From NCBI GenBank assembly GCA_937146725.1, contig CAKZRU010000090.1, positions 28,074 through 92,073 on the forward strand: DNA of 64,000 nucleotides. The letters run 5' to 3'. The translations under genes were made by a program, and so were the position numbers. Below the pieces are notes generated by a model. That model did not search any database. It was not told the origin of the DNA and saw only the letters and a list, made by a program, of their open reading frames with translations. Numbering within the stretch: the stretch's first letter is position 1; each line of letters opens with the position of its first letter. This DNA comes from an uncultured Myxococcales bacterium. GTDB taxonomy: Bacteria; Myxococcota_A; Bradymonadia; UBA7976; VGTA01. Positions 9,900 to 18,074 of this stretch are shown here, piece after piece.

Positions 9900-10736
9900 A
9901 TGAAAAGCAAGACCTCTACAAAATCATCAAACCCAAGTCAAAAAAAAGACTTAGTTTCCCGTCCGGTGGCTCTGATTGAAGGTCTTGGGTCAGCGACGAT
10001 TACAGCGATTGAGAGTGTGGGGCGGGCGAGTCAGTTTTTTTTCGAAACTCTTTTTTGGTTGGTTCGTCCTCCATTTCGTTTCAAGATTATTTTTTCGGCA
10101 ATGGAGTTTGTAGGCGTTGGTAGTTTATTTATTGTGATACTAACCGGTTTTTTTACCGGTGCGGTTTTTGCCTTACAAGGCGCGACTGCTTTTCGTTTAT
10201 TTAATGCCGAGAGCCTTGTTGGGTCAACAGTAGCCCTATCTTTAGCACGCGAACTTGCTCCAGTTTTAACTGGATTAATGGTCAGTGGAAGGGCGGGCAG
10301 TGGGATTGCCACTGAAATTGGAACAATGCGGGTTACTGAACAAATCGATGCCCTCTACACCATGGCGGTGAATCCGATTCAATACTTAATTGTGCCGCGA
10401 TTTTTAGCAGGTGTGATTATGGTTCCTCTGTTAACCGCCTTATTTAATCTTGTGGGTATGGTGGGTTGTTATAGTGTTGGGGTAGGCCTTCTTCATATTG
10501 ATGAAGGCGTATTTTATGAAAATGTGAAATGGTTTGTAGAGCCCTCTGACATTTATAATGGATTGATTAAATCCTGCTTTTTTGGTGGAATCTTAACCTT
10601 AGTAGGCTGCTACAAGGGCTTTTATGCAACGGGGGGAGCAAGAGGAGTAGGCTTAGCAACAACTCAATCGGTGGTTGTTTCTAGTGTTCTCATCTTGGCC
10701 GCAGACTATATTCTCACCGCCATTATGTTCACCTAA
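9900..10736 (+). CDS. mlaE: MlaE-family permease of an ABC lipid transporter
   Basis: This 278-residue inner-membrane permease belongs to the MlaE/YrbE family (PF02405), which moves phospholipids between inner and outer membranes together with MCE proteins. The family signature is visible at about 113-140: L-A-R-E-L-A-P-V-L, then S-G-R-A-G-S-G-I-A-T-E-I-G-T-M. At least five hydrophobic segments follow the charged N-terminus. The MCE protein gene begins 44 nt downstream. Unusually for mla loci, no MlaF ATPase gene is adjacent on either side. No convincing Shine-Dalgarno sequence precedes the ATG; a run of C residues sits just upstream. Confidence 0.93.
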   Translation: MKSKTSTKSSNPSQKKDLVSRPVALIEGLGSATITAIESVGRASQFFFETLFWLVRPPFRFKIIFSAMEFVGVGSLFIVILTGFFTGAVFALQGATAFRLFNAESLVGSTVALSLARELAPVLTGLMVSGRAGSGIATEIGTMRVTEQIDALYTMAVNPIQYLIVPRFLAGVIMVPLLTALFNLVGMVGCYSVGVGLLHIDEGVFYENVKWFVEPSDIYNGLIKSCFFGGILTLVGCYKGFYATGGARGVGLATTQSVVVSSVLILAADYILTAIMFT

Positions 10737-10780
10737 CATTAAGCTTCAGTAATGATTGATCAGATAAGGCTTTTTTATTT

Positions 10781-12283
10781 ATGAATAGCTTCTTTACTCC
10801 TTTTAAAGTCGGACTCTTAGTCATTTGCTCTAGTGTGTCATTGGTGTGGATGAGTAATCAAGTCAAAGAGGGCATCTCCAATAGTGAGCAGCTTCGTAGT
10901 GCTTATGCACTCTTTGACGATGTCAGTGGCCTTGCGGTTCGCTCTAAAGTGGTGATCGCAGGAATTCCTGTAGGCCAAGTGGATAAGATTGAGCTCGAGG
11001 GCAACCAGGCCAAGGTTTGGGTCAAGGTCAATTTACCTTTGCGCAGTGATGCTCGCATTGCCAAACGTCAAGCAAGCTTACTGGGTGAGTCTTATCTACA
11101 ATTGACCCCTGGCTTAAGAGGGTTGACCTTGAGTGAGGGTGAACGCATTCGCTTTGTAGATGTGGATGTGTCACCAGCTGAACTTATGGAAGAAGTCAAA
11201 GGGATCATGAATAATGTCAATGACATTACTTTAAGCCTCAAAAATGTCATTGCGGGTGATAACGGAGAGCAACGCTTAGTAAGTATTTTAGATAATATCA
11301 ATCGGGTCGTTGATCAGATGAATCAGGCGCTTGTGGGTAATAGTCCTAAGTTTGATCGCGTGGTCACCAATGTGATTGAAGTCACCGAAGAAGCCAAGCG
11401 TTTCACTAGGGAGTTTAGACAAAAAGCAAATCAAATCCTAGTCGATGCCCGAGTCGTTTCCAATAATGCTCGACAGATTACCGGTGATGTCAGAGACTTG
11501 GTCAGTGAGCATGGAACAAGTGAAAAGTCGACCTTGCGAGGAGCGATGTCACGCCTACAAGGCTCTCTTTCTAAACTTGATGGGGCCATTGCAAGCGCTC
11601 AATCGATCGCAAGTAAAATAGATCAAGGTGAAGGCACCATTGGTCGCCTAGTGAATGATGATCGCTTGGTGGATAGCGTCACTACCTTTGTGGATGAATC
11701 TTCTCGTTTTGTCAGTCGACTCACCCGCTTACAATTTCAAGTTGCCATGCGTAGTGAATATTATATGCAAGATGCAGTAGCCAAAAATTACTTTGAGCTC
11801 AAAATGAGACCTCGTCCGGATAAGTACTATTTACTTCAGCTTGTTGACTCACCCTCTCGAAGCGTACAAATCGTTGATCGGGTAACAACGACCAGTCAAA
11901 ATGGTGGGATGCCTACTGTGGTCCGAGAGTCTCAGAGCGAAACTCGAGATCGTTTTTTGGTCTCATTACAGTTTGCCAAGCGTTTTCACTATCTTACCGG
12001 CCGAGTGGGGATTCTTGAAAATAGCGGTGCTGTTGGCCTTGATGCTGATTTCTTTGATGATCGGCTTAATATTGTTACCGATCTTTTTGATTTTGAAGCC
12101 AATCGTAATCCACGTCTAAGAGCGCGAGCTAACTATGAATTCTTCACTCATTTATATATTGCTGCTGGTATTGATAATGCTTTGAATGCCGATCAACGCG
12201 ATTATTTTGTCGGAGGAGGGCTTCGCTTTAATGATGATGATTTAGCCGCCATTTTAGCGACTGCTCCTACTCCATCCTTTTAA
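10781..12283 (+). CDS. mlaD: MCE-domain (MlaD-like) protein with C-terminal beta-rich region
   Basis: This 500-residue substrate-binding partner of MlaE has an N-terminal membrane anchor (about 8-25). One MCE domain follows at about 38-115, with the typical V-S-G-L, V-x-I-A-G-I-P-V-G-x-V and S-L-L-G-E-S-Y-L-x-L-T-P-G elements. Residues about 130-320 are helical and probably coiled coil. The last 160 residues alternate polar and hydrophobic residues as in outer-membrane beta strands (R-F-L-V-S-L-Q-F-A-K-R-F) and end in G-G-G-L-R-F. E. coli MlaD is only 183 residues, so this resembles the long deltaproteobacterial type that may span the periplasm. The ribosome-binding site is weak (AAGG about 13 nt upstream). 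Confidence 0.88.
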   Translation: MNSFFTPFKVGLLVICSSVSLVWMSNQVKEGISNSEQLRSAYALFDDVSGLAVRSKVVIAGIPVGQVDKIELEGNQAKVWVKVNLPLRSDARIAKRQASLLGESYLQLTPGLRGLTLSEGERIRFVDVDVSPAELMEEVKGIMNNVNDITLSLKNVIAGDNGEQRLVSILDNINRVVDQMNQALVGNSPKFDRVVTNVIEVTEEAKRFTREFRQKANQILVDARVVSNNARQITGDVRDLVSEHGTSEKSTLRGAMSRLQGSLSKLDGAIASAQSIASKIDQGEGTIGRLVNDDRLVDSVTTFVDESSRFVSRLTRLQFQVAMRSEYYMQDAVAKNYFELKMRPRPDKYYLLQLVDSPSRSVQIVDRVTTTSQNGGMPTVVRESQSETRDRFLVSLQFAKRFHYLTGRVGILENSGAVGLDADFFDDRLNIVTDLFDFEANRNPRLRARANYEFFTHLYIAAGIDNALNADQRDYFVGGGLRFNDDDLAAILATAPTPSF

Positions 12284-12329
12284 TTTCCCATTAGCCTAGT
12301 ACTCAAATATACTAAGTACCTAACTTAAC

Positions 12330-13946
12330 TCAACTATGTAAGGAATATAAATGTGCTAAAAGCAAAGCAGCACTTTCCTCAGGTTGAGCCAAGCTTAAGG
12401 ATTGATAGCGTTCTGGTAGGCGATATAAGGTTTCTGTCCCTTGCTTATTAATGCATGCTAATTCTAAGCGAGCTTCATCACTTTTTATATTAAAGAGTAA
12501 AAAGTTTTGTGAAGGCTCTGAACTGATTTGTGCGTGTTGACTATATTCCTCAAGTGATTTGAGCTGAATATGGTCAGCCATCTCAAAATAAGAGAGCCCC
12601 TGTTGTAACTGACTTGTCCATAATCTGATGCATGCTTGATCCCCCTCAAAGTGCTGTAAAACACCAATAACGACCTCACATGGGATTAACTTTTGGTGCT
12701 GGTGTGCACTCGCTTGCTGAATCTGTTGATCAACAATTGGCCAATCTGGATCTAAAGGTGCTAGTTCAGCACCTCTTTGGCGCGCATATTGCCAAAGTTC
12801 AGGTACACCAAGTGTACAAGCACATAAAGCTAAGTGAGTAAAGACGGTAATATCACGACAATTTGGTAAAACACTCGCAAAAGCAGCTGTTGCCTGAGCT
12901 TGTCTTTGACTCAAAAACAAGGCCCGACCCAAGCGATAAGGTGCATCAAAATGTAGAGCTTTTAACTTAAGTACTTCAAGATGGTCTCTTTGTAGGGCAG
13001 GCTCTAAAAGTTCAATCGCTAAATCATAGTTTTTTAAGGCAATATAGGCTTCTGCCCCTCTGAGTCGAGCATCAATGAGCCAAGGCCTTCGCTCTAAGGC
13101 TTCTTGACATAACTCGATGGCAATCTCATATTGCTTGAGCTTATTGGCACAAAAAGCCCCCAAGAAACAGGCACTTGTTCCCCAAAGGAATTCCGGCATT
13201 TCAAGACATTCTTCATAGCTTAAACCTTGAAAAAGACTTTTGGGAGGAACGGCTAACATAAATTGCTTGAGCGCTTCATCATAACGTTTTAAGATTTTAA
13301 GATGGTTGGCATAATTATAGCGGATAAAATGATTGTTTGGATCTTCGGCAACTGCACGCTCATGTAAAGTAATCCGAGCATCTTTATTTTGTGCGGCCCA
13401 CACCTCAGGTGTATAGCCATAATGCAGTACTTGTACCTTGCTTTTTTCTTGGCTTAAGGGCAATTGAGTGTTGGTATTCACTAATTGATTGTGTACGCAA
13501 CCGTCATAACGGTGCTCGGGTCGGTTTCTGAAAAGTCGAACTTGGTCAAGTAAGCCGGCTTCGGTTTTAATGGCAAGATCACTGGTGAAGTTTATGATTT
13601 CAAAGGTATAGGCATCTATATTTGGTGAGTTAAAATCTAAGTGTTGTAAAAACTTAAGACTCTCTTGATCTAAAACTTCATCTCCATCAAGAATGAGGAT
13701 CCAATCGGAACTAGCATAATTCAAGGATTGATTACGAGCCGTGGAAAAATCCCCCTCCCAAGGGTGATGAAAAACTTTGGCGCCTTGTTCAATCGCAATC
13801 TCTCCGCTTCGGTCTTCAGAGCCGGTATCCACGACAATTAATTCCTGAGCGATCAGTTTAGCGCTTGCTAAGCACTCGGCTAAACGCCGTTCCTCATTCT
13901 TAACGATCATACATAAGGAAATGGAGGGTAACATCTTCTGAGCCAT
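12330..13946 (-). CDS. Family 2 glycosyltransferase with TPR tail
   Basis: This 538-residue protein carries an N-terminal GT-A glycosyltransferase fold: M-I-V-K-N-E at about 13-18, V-V-D-T-G-S at 38-43 and the metal-binding D-G-D-E at 87-90. Tetratricopeptide-like repeats follow at about 195-370 (Y-D-E-A-L-K-Q-F, Y-E-I-A-I-E-L-C). This is the SunS-like GT2/TPR arrangement found in protein or cell-surface glycosylation. No signal peptide is seen, so it is likely cytoplasmic. The acceptor is unknown. ATGs at 13946 and 13934 are both possible starts. It stands alone, convergent with mlaD. Confidence 0.85.
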   Translation of the reverse strand: MAQKMLPSISLCMIVKNEERRLAECLASAKLIAQELIVVDTGSEDRSGEIAIEQGAKVFHHPWEGDFSTARNQSLNYASSDWILILDGDEVLDQESLKFLQHLDFNSPNIDAYTFEIINFTSDLAIKTEAGLLDQVRLFRNRPEHRYDGCVHNQLVNTNTQLPLSQEKSKVQVLHYGYTPEVWAAQNKDARITLHERAVAEDPNNHFIRYNYANHLKILKRYDEALKQFMLAVPPKSLFQGLSYEECLEMPEFLWGTSACFLGAFCANKLKQYEIAIELCQEALERRPWLIDARLRGAEAYIALKNYDLAIELLEPALQRDHLEVLKLKALHFDAPYRLGRALFLSQRQAQATAAFASVLPNCRDITVFTHLALCACTLGVPELWQYARQRGAELAPLDPDWPIVDQQIQQASAHQHQKLIPCEVVIGVLQHFEGDQACIRLWTSQLQQGLSYFEMADHIQLKSLEEYSQHAQISSEPSQNFLLFNIKSDEARLELACINKQGTETLYRLPERYQSLSLAQPEESAALLLAHLYSLHS

Positions 13947-13979
13947 TGGAGTGTCCCGTATTTGAACAATAGGTTTTAA

Positions 13980-15173
13980 CTAGTTACCTGCCCTAAAGTT
14001 CAAACTAAATGGAATTGCGCCTAGATCTCCTCCGCCGGACAGCTCTAAGAGTTCAAGTAAGTCAACCTTGGTATCAAGAACAACATAATAGACAGTGTTT
14101 GCTTGAGCATCAAAGTTTAGATCTAGCGAACGAGGCGGATCTCCCAAAAAGCCTAAAATGCTTTGATCGCAGTAGTTAGCAATGACTTGATCTTCTATGC
14201 AATTATTTTCAAAGACATAGACCACTGGCGCAAAAAAGCTGAGTTCTGTTGTAAAGCGTACTCGTTGATCGTTAGGTACAGTAAAGGCAAATACAACCTC
14301 GCTCCCTAAAGCGGTTTGACCAGCTAAGATTAAGTCTGACGCAAAGTCTCCACTGCAGTTTGCGACAGCCATACGCTTATTAGCAATTGAGCCATCCTCA
14401 ATAAATAGATTAAAGCCAGGCATGATCACAGGATTTGCACAGGTACCACGAGGAGCGGTACTGTCCACAGGGATTTCAGGTGCACTATTGTCTTCGCATA
14501 GTCCATCAATACACATGACACCAGGTGGGCAATGGTTGTTGTTACTACAGCAAATTGCGCCATCATCAAAACCTTCATCGACCTGTCCATCACAGTCGTT
14601 ATCAGTCCCATCACAGATTTCGGGCGTTGAGGACACCATTGTGCTTGGCATACAGATTGCGGCTTGTGAGGCCGGGTCACAAATAAAAGTACCTTCAACT
14701 TGGCAGCCATCAGCGTTATTGGCAAAGCACATCCCACCGATACTAAATGACTCATCAATTTGTCCATCACAGTCATCATCATGTCCATTGCACAGTTCAC
14801 GAGCATTTGCTTCGCGTACCCATTGGCCACTTAGGCAACGCTCTAAACCACAGCCATCAATTTCTCTGATCGCACCTTGCTGGCAATCATTGGTCATGCT
14901 TCCACCCATTTCAGTTCCGGCTATGCCCATATCGGCGATCATTTCTGTCCCTGCGGTCATCATATAATCTTGGCGCATTTCCAACATCATTGAAGCATCA
15001 CGTACTGGTGCGGTATAGCGTGTACTCGTTGGTGGTTCGGGTACTTCATCATCGCAGGCTATTGAAGATATAATCATTGTACTGAGTATGAGTACGTTCA
15101 GTAAACTTTTAGATAAACGTGTTACAGTGTGAGGCGTATTACAAATGGAGATACTTGTGTTTTGAGCATGCAT
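13980..15173 (-). CDS. MopE-type repeat lipoprotein
   Basis: This 397-residue secreted lipoprotein has a lipobox ending I-S-S-I-A-C at Cys40. A Met/Ala/Gly/Glu linker with A-G-T-E-M motifs follows. Two MopE-type putative metal-binding repeats (PF11617) come next, C-N-G-H-D-D-D-C-D-G-Q-I-D-E and C-D-G-T-D-N-D-C-D-G-Q-V-D-E, and then a Cys cluster. The C-terminal 170 residues look like a beta-sandwich. The start is the ATG at 15173; an in-frame TTG at 15191 extends the frame but has no ribosome-binding site. Metal binding is an inference from MopE, a copper-binding surface protein. It is transcribed divergently from the LPP20-like gene. Confidence 0.8.
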   Translation of the reverse strand: MHAQNTSISICNTPHTVTRLSKSLLNVLILSTMIISSIACDDEVPEPPTSTRYTAPVRDASMMLEMRQDYMMTAGTEMIADMGIAGTEMGGSMTNDCQQGAIREIDGCGLERCLSGQWVREANARELCNGHDDDCDGQIDESFSIGGMCFANNADGCQVEGTFICDPASQAAICMPSTMVSSTPEICDGTDNDCDGQVDEGFDDGAICCSNNNHCPPGVMCIDGLCEDNSAPEIPVDSTAPRGTCANPVIMPGFNLFIEDGSIANKRMAVANCSGDFASDLILAGQTALGSEVVFAFTVPNDQRVRFTTELSFFAPVVYVFENNCIEDQVIANYCDQSILGFLGDPPRSLDLNFDAQANTVYYVVLDTKVDLLELLELSGGGDLGAIPFSLNFRAGN

Positions 15174-15344
15174 AGGACTTAGAACTCTCAATATTTCATG
15201 TTTTATAACTCAAGATTTACGTTATCTAATCCGCTAAATAAAGGGAAGAAATCAGCCTTTTTTATTTTTTTAAATTGTTTTGAATAGAATCACTTGGATT
15301 GAGGTTGGATGCTCTGATAAGCTAACAGAGTAACTAAATTAAAC

Positions 15345-15366
15345 AGTATTTCGAGTATGAAATACT
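15345..15366 (+). promoter_or_regulatory. Inverted repeat in the leader of the LPP20-like gene
   Basis: AGTATTTC and GAAATACT form a perfect 8-bp stem around a 6-nt spacer. The repeat ends 8 nt before the AAAGGAG ribosome-binding site of the gene at 15385. It could be a protein operator or an mRNA stem-loop affecting translation or stability. It is not followed by a T run, so a terminator is unlikely. Confidence 0.35.
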
Positions 15367-15384
15367 TAAAACAAAGGAGTAATT

Positions 15385-15930
15385 ATGACTTCACAACGTT
15401 TATTGGTCATGGGTGCAATTGTTGGGCTGAGCGCAATGTTTACAGCATGTGGTGGAGGTCCTAAGGGCGAATCAATGCCTGAGATGGATAACCTGCCTGC
15501 ATGGGTAATGAATCAACCACCTTTATGTGGGGTAGGGATTCAAAAGTTCCGTGGCAATGTAGGCTCGGCTAAATCCTTTGCTGAATCAAGTGCTCGTGAA
15601 GATTTATCTCGTCAGCTTGAAACCCGAGTTAAAAGCATGATTAAGCAGTATAACCAAGAGGGCGGTACCGAAGATGGTGATATCAGTGAAGAATTATCAA
15701 CTCGAGCAAGCGTCACTTTATCAAAGCAAACTCTCAATGGTGCAGTGCCTAAGAAATCAGATATGAGAGACAATCAATTCTACTCATTAGTCTGCTTAGA
15801 GCCTGATGCTTTAACCGATGCGATCAACAACATGAAGATTCTCAATAATGCGCAACGTAAGGCCTTGGCTCGCCGAGCTGCTACAGCGCATAAAGAACTT
15901 AATGAGGCTATGGAAAACTACGATAAGTAG
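15385..15930 (+). CDS. LPP20-family lipoprotein
   Basis: This 181-residue lipoprotein has a lipobox F-T-A-C at Cys22, followed by G-G-G. Residues about 38-100 carry the LPP20/LpoB-like pattern: P-A-W-V, then G-V-G-I, then A-K-S-F-A-E-S-S-A-R-E-D-L-S-R-Q-L. The C-terminus is helical and charged. The start has an excellent AAAGGAG spaced 6 nt upstream. LPP20 proteins are outer-membrane lipoproteins of uncertain function in Helicobacter and others. A second lipoprotein gene follows 107 nt downstream on the same strand. Confidence 0.8.
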   Translation: MTSQRLLVMGAIVGLSAMFTACGGGPKGESMPEMDNLPAWVMNQPPLCGVGIQKFRGNVGSAKSFAESSAREDLSRQLETRVKSMIKQYNQEGGTEDGDISEELSTRASVTLSKQTLNGAVPKKSDMRDNQFYSLVCLEPDALTDAINNMKILNNAQRKALARRAATAHKELNEAMENYDK

Positions 15931-16037
15931 TTCTAGGTTAAGCTTTATTTCTTCTTTGATCATGTTCAATATTTCATTGGAATCTCAGCAAAAAAGCTAG
16001 ATAGAACTTAAAACAAACGCTCAAAGAAAGAGGACTT

Positions 16038-17030
16038 ATGTTAAGCAAACTAACTGACTCCTCTCATCTGCAGAATCCAGCATCAAATCATAGGTCTAGT
16101 ACAAGGTCTTCATTTTGGTTTTCCATATCGCTGCTTTGCTGGATGAGTCTTTTGTTCATAAGCTGTGGTCCTCATCTGAGTGTTGATTCACCTCCAATAT
16201 TTCAGATCGATGCCAAAGCAAAAGATCAATCTAAGGTACAAAGTCGTCGGTCTGTTCAAGATATTGGTAAGAAAATCTTTCAAGCTGAGGGTTCTCCTTC
16301 ACCAATGCCTCATTGCCGTGAATTAGGACCTAAGCATCAGAGTAAAAACAGTGAAGCGCTGTATATTGCAACATTACAAGGCAGTAAATCTGTTGTCAAA
16401 GAACAATGTTTGAATCAAGTAAACTTCAAAAACCAGCTAATAAAGGCAATCGTTCCTTTAGATTGCCAAGCAAAACCTTGCCCCTTTTATGATACTTACA
16501 GACGAGGCCCACTGTGGTTTGCCTTGTATATGGCTGCTTTGAACCAAGCCTTTCATCAAGGCAAGATCATAGTCCGAAGTAAGCAAGATCAAATACAGGA
16601 TCTATCAAGTTGGCGCGGACATCGTTTTGAGTTGTTAGCCAGCGAAGAGGGTCAAACCAAAGAGGTTTATCAGCATCAGGTTAAGTTTAAGCTCAACTTA
16701 GCCACACAATGCATGGCGATTCTGAAGGTCTTTCGCGATCAAACATGGGTTGATAAAAATAAGGGAATGAATCATGTAGTCTCTTCTCAATGGCGTTCTA
16801 GCTTACCAAACGCTGGAGATATTTGGGCCGAAGCGCGTCCGATTTCTCAAGGAGGTCATGAGGTCTTAATCATTGAGCGACGTTATGTGAGTCAATCTCG
16901 CCACGGAGAGCTACTTGAGCGCGAGTTATTATGTACTAGCTCAAGTCCAACAATGGATATATTAGACAGTAATTATCACTTTATGACACAGGAAATAGAT
17001 CGCGATACACTGAGGGTATACATACAGTAA
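16038..17030 (+). CDS. Hypothetical lipoprotein
   Basis: I do not recognise a family. The 330-residue product has a long basic N-region, a hydrophobic segment and a lipobox L-F-I-S-C (Cys43), so it should be a lipoprotein. The mature part contains paired cysteines (C-Q-A-K-P-C near 150). A purine-rich AAAGAGGA site lies 5 nt before the ATG. It follows the LPP20-like gene on the same strand and converges with the lipoprotein gene at 17061-18017. Confidence 0.7.
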   Translation: MLSKLTDSSHLQNPASNHRSSTRSSFWFSISLLCWMSLLFISCGPHLSVDSPPIFQIDAKAKDQSKVQSRRSVQDIGKKIFQAEGSPSPMPHCRELGPKHQSKNSEALYIATLQGSKSVVKEQCLNQVNFKNQLIKAIVPLDCQAKPCPFYDTYRRGPLWFALYMAALNQAFHQGKIIVRSKQDQIQDLSSWRGHRFELLASEEGQTKEVYQHQVKFKLNLATQCMAILKVFRDQTWVDKNKGMNHVVSSQWRSSLPNAGDIWAEARPISQGGHEVLIIERRYVSQSRHGELLERELLCTSSSPTMDILDSNYHFMTQEIDRDTLRVYIQ

Positions 17031-17060
17031 AGTGGAGCCTAACTCTACTTCGGCAGAGCA

Positions 17061-18017
17061 CTATTCACTTAACTGGATTCTCTGACAACTGAGGTCATAA
17101 TGGGTTTCAGCTCTTAAACATTGAGTAAACTTGAGTGCTTTAAACTGCTGAAGAGTTTTCTCTTGATCCTGTGTGCGAAGTGCTTCTGTGATTGCGATAA
17201 ACTTTGGAAAAAGCTTAGCAACAGATGATTTGGGGATTGGCCCAAGTTCTAATTCCGGACGCCCCCATTGATTAAGACCACGAGTGACCAGGCGGACTTC
17301 TTGAGGATTAATGAGTTCGGCCACAGGCCTAAGCCAAGGATAATTAGGTGTTTTACACAGTTGATGAAACCCTGCTAAGTCAAAAACCTCAAAGCTTGCT
17401 AAGGAGGCAACAAGTAGGTTCTGTTGTTGGTTACTGAACAATTGATGTTGGCTTAGGCTTTCAGTAATCGAACAACTTAAGCTGAGCTGTAATCCGTTTT
17501 TGAGCGCCTGTCCTTGATAACTGACAATCGTAATGCCTTTAAAGTCGCTTAGTTGGGCTTGAAGTCGACTCAAAGCATGATTGAGGACCTGTAAATTGAT
17601 AGGTAAGTCATCTTGTATTGGAAGACTTAACACTTGAAAACGTTCGGCTAACTTGGAGCTAACCAAGCTATTAACGCCAGCATTTTTTAAGGCCTTTGTA
17701 CTAAGGCTAAAGTGTGCTTGACTCAATGCTAGTTGATCTGCTTCGGTTTGCGGCAAAGCGTTTTTATGTAGTAAGGCAAAACTTACTCTTGCTTGTGCAT
17801 TAGGGTCTGGGTCTTCCAAGTTGTTTAAAGCAGACTGGGCTTGTTCCAATAGATCTCCCAAAGGATTAAAGCCTAATTCTGTTTTTGGCTTTTTTAGAGT
17901 CGGCTTTTTTGTGGTAGGTACTGTGCTACAAGCTAATACACTTGTGCAGAATAATCCTAACAAGGCTAAAAGTTTAGGAAAGCTTAAAGAATAACAAGAA
18001 AGAGTTTGGTTCGTCAT
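17061..18017 (-). CDS. Hypothetical lipoprotein
   Basis: This 318-residue protein has a signal peptide ending in lipobox S-V-L-A-C (Cys30) and a short basic, Pro/Thr/Lys-rich linker after it. The body is mostly helical with scattered Leu/Gln, and four cysteines lie in the C-terminal half. No family is recognised. The start lies 57 nt downstream of the PKD-protein stop on the same strand, so it may be the third gene of that operon (23777 to 17061). Confidence 0.7.
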   Translation of the reverse strand: MTNQTLSCYSLSFPKLLALLGLFCTSVLACSTVPTTKKPTLKKPKTELGFNPLGDLLEQAQSALNNLEDPDPNAQARVSFALLHKNALPQTEADQLALSQAHFSLSTKALKNAGVNSLVSSKLAERFQVLSLPIQDDLPINLQVLNHALSRLQAQLSDFKGITIVSYQGQALKNGLQLSLSCSITESLSQHQLFSNQQQNLLVASLASFEVFDLAGFHQLCKTPNYPWLRPVAELINPQEVRLVTRGLNQWGRPELELGPIPKSSVAKLFPKFIAITEALRTQDQEKTLQQFKALKFTQCLRAETHYDLSCQRIQLSE

Positions 18018-18074
18018 TGGCTTCGACTGCTTACAAATGAATGGACTTTGAAAACGGAGAGGTACTATTGAATA

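Noticed and set aside
14422..14967. 181-codon frame on the plus strand opposite the MopE-type lipoprotein
   Set aside because: It lies wholly within a well-supported gene, has Ser/Pro/Ile-rich shadow composition and no ribosome-binding site.
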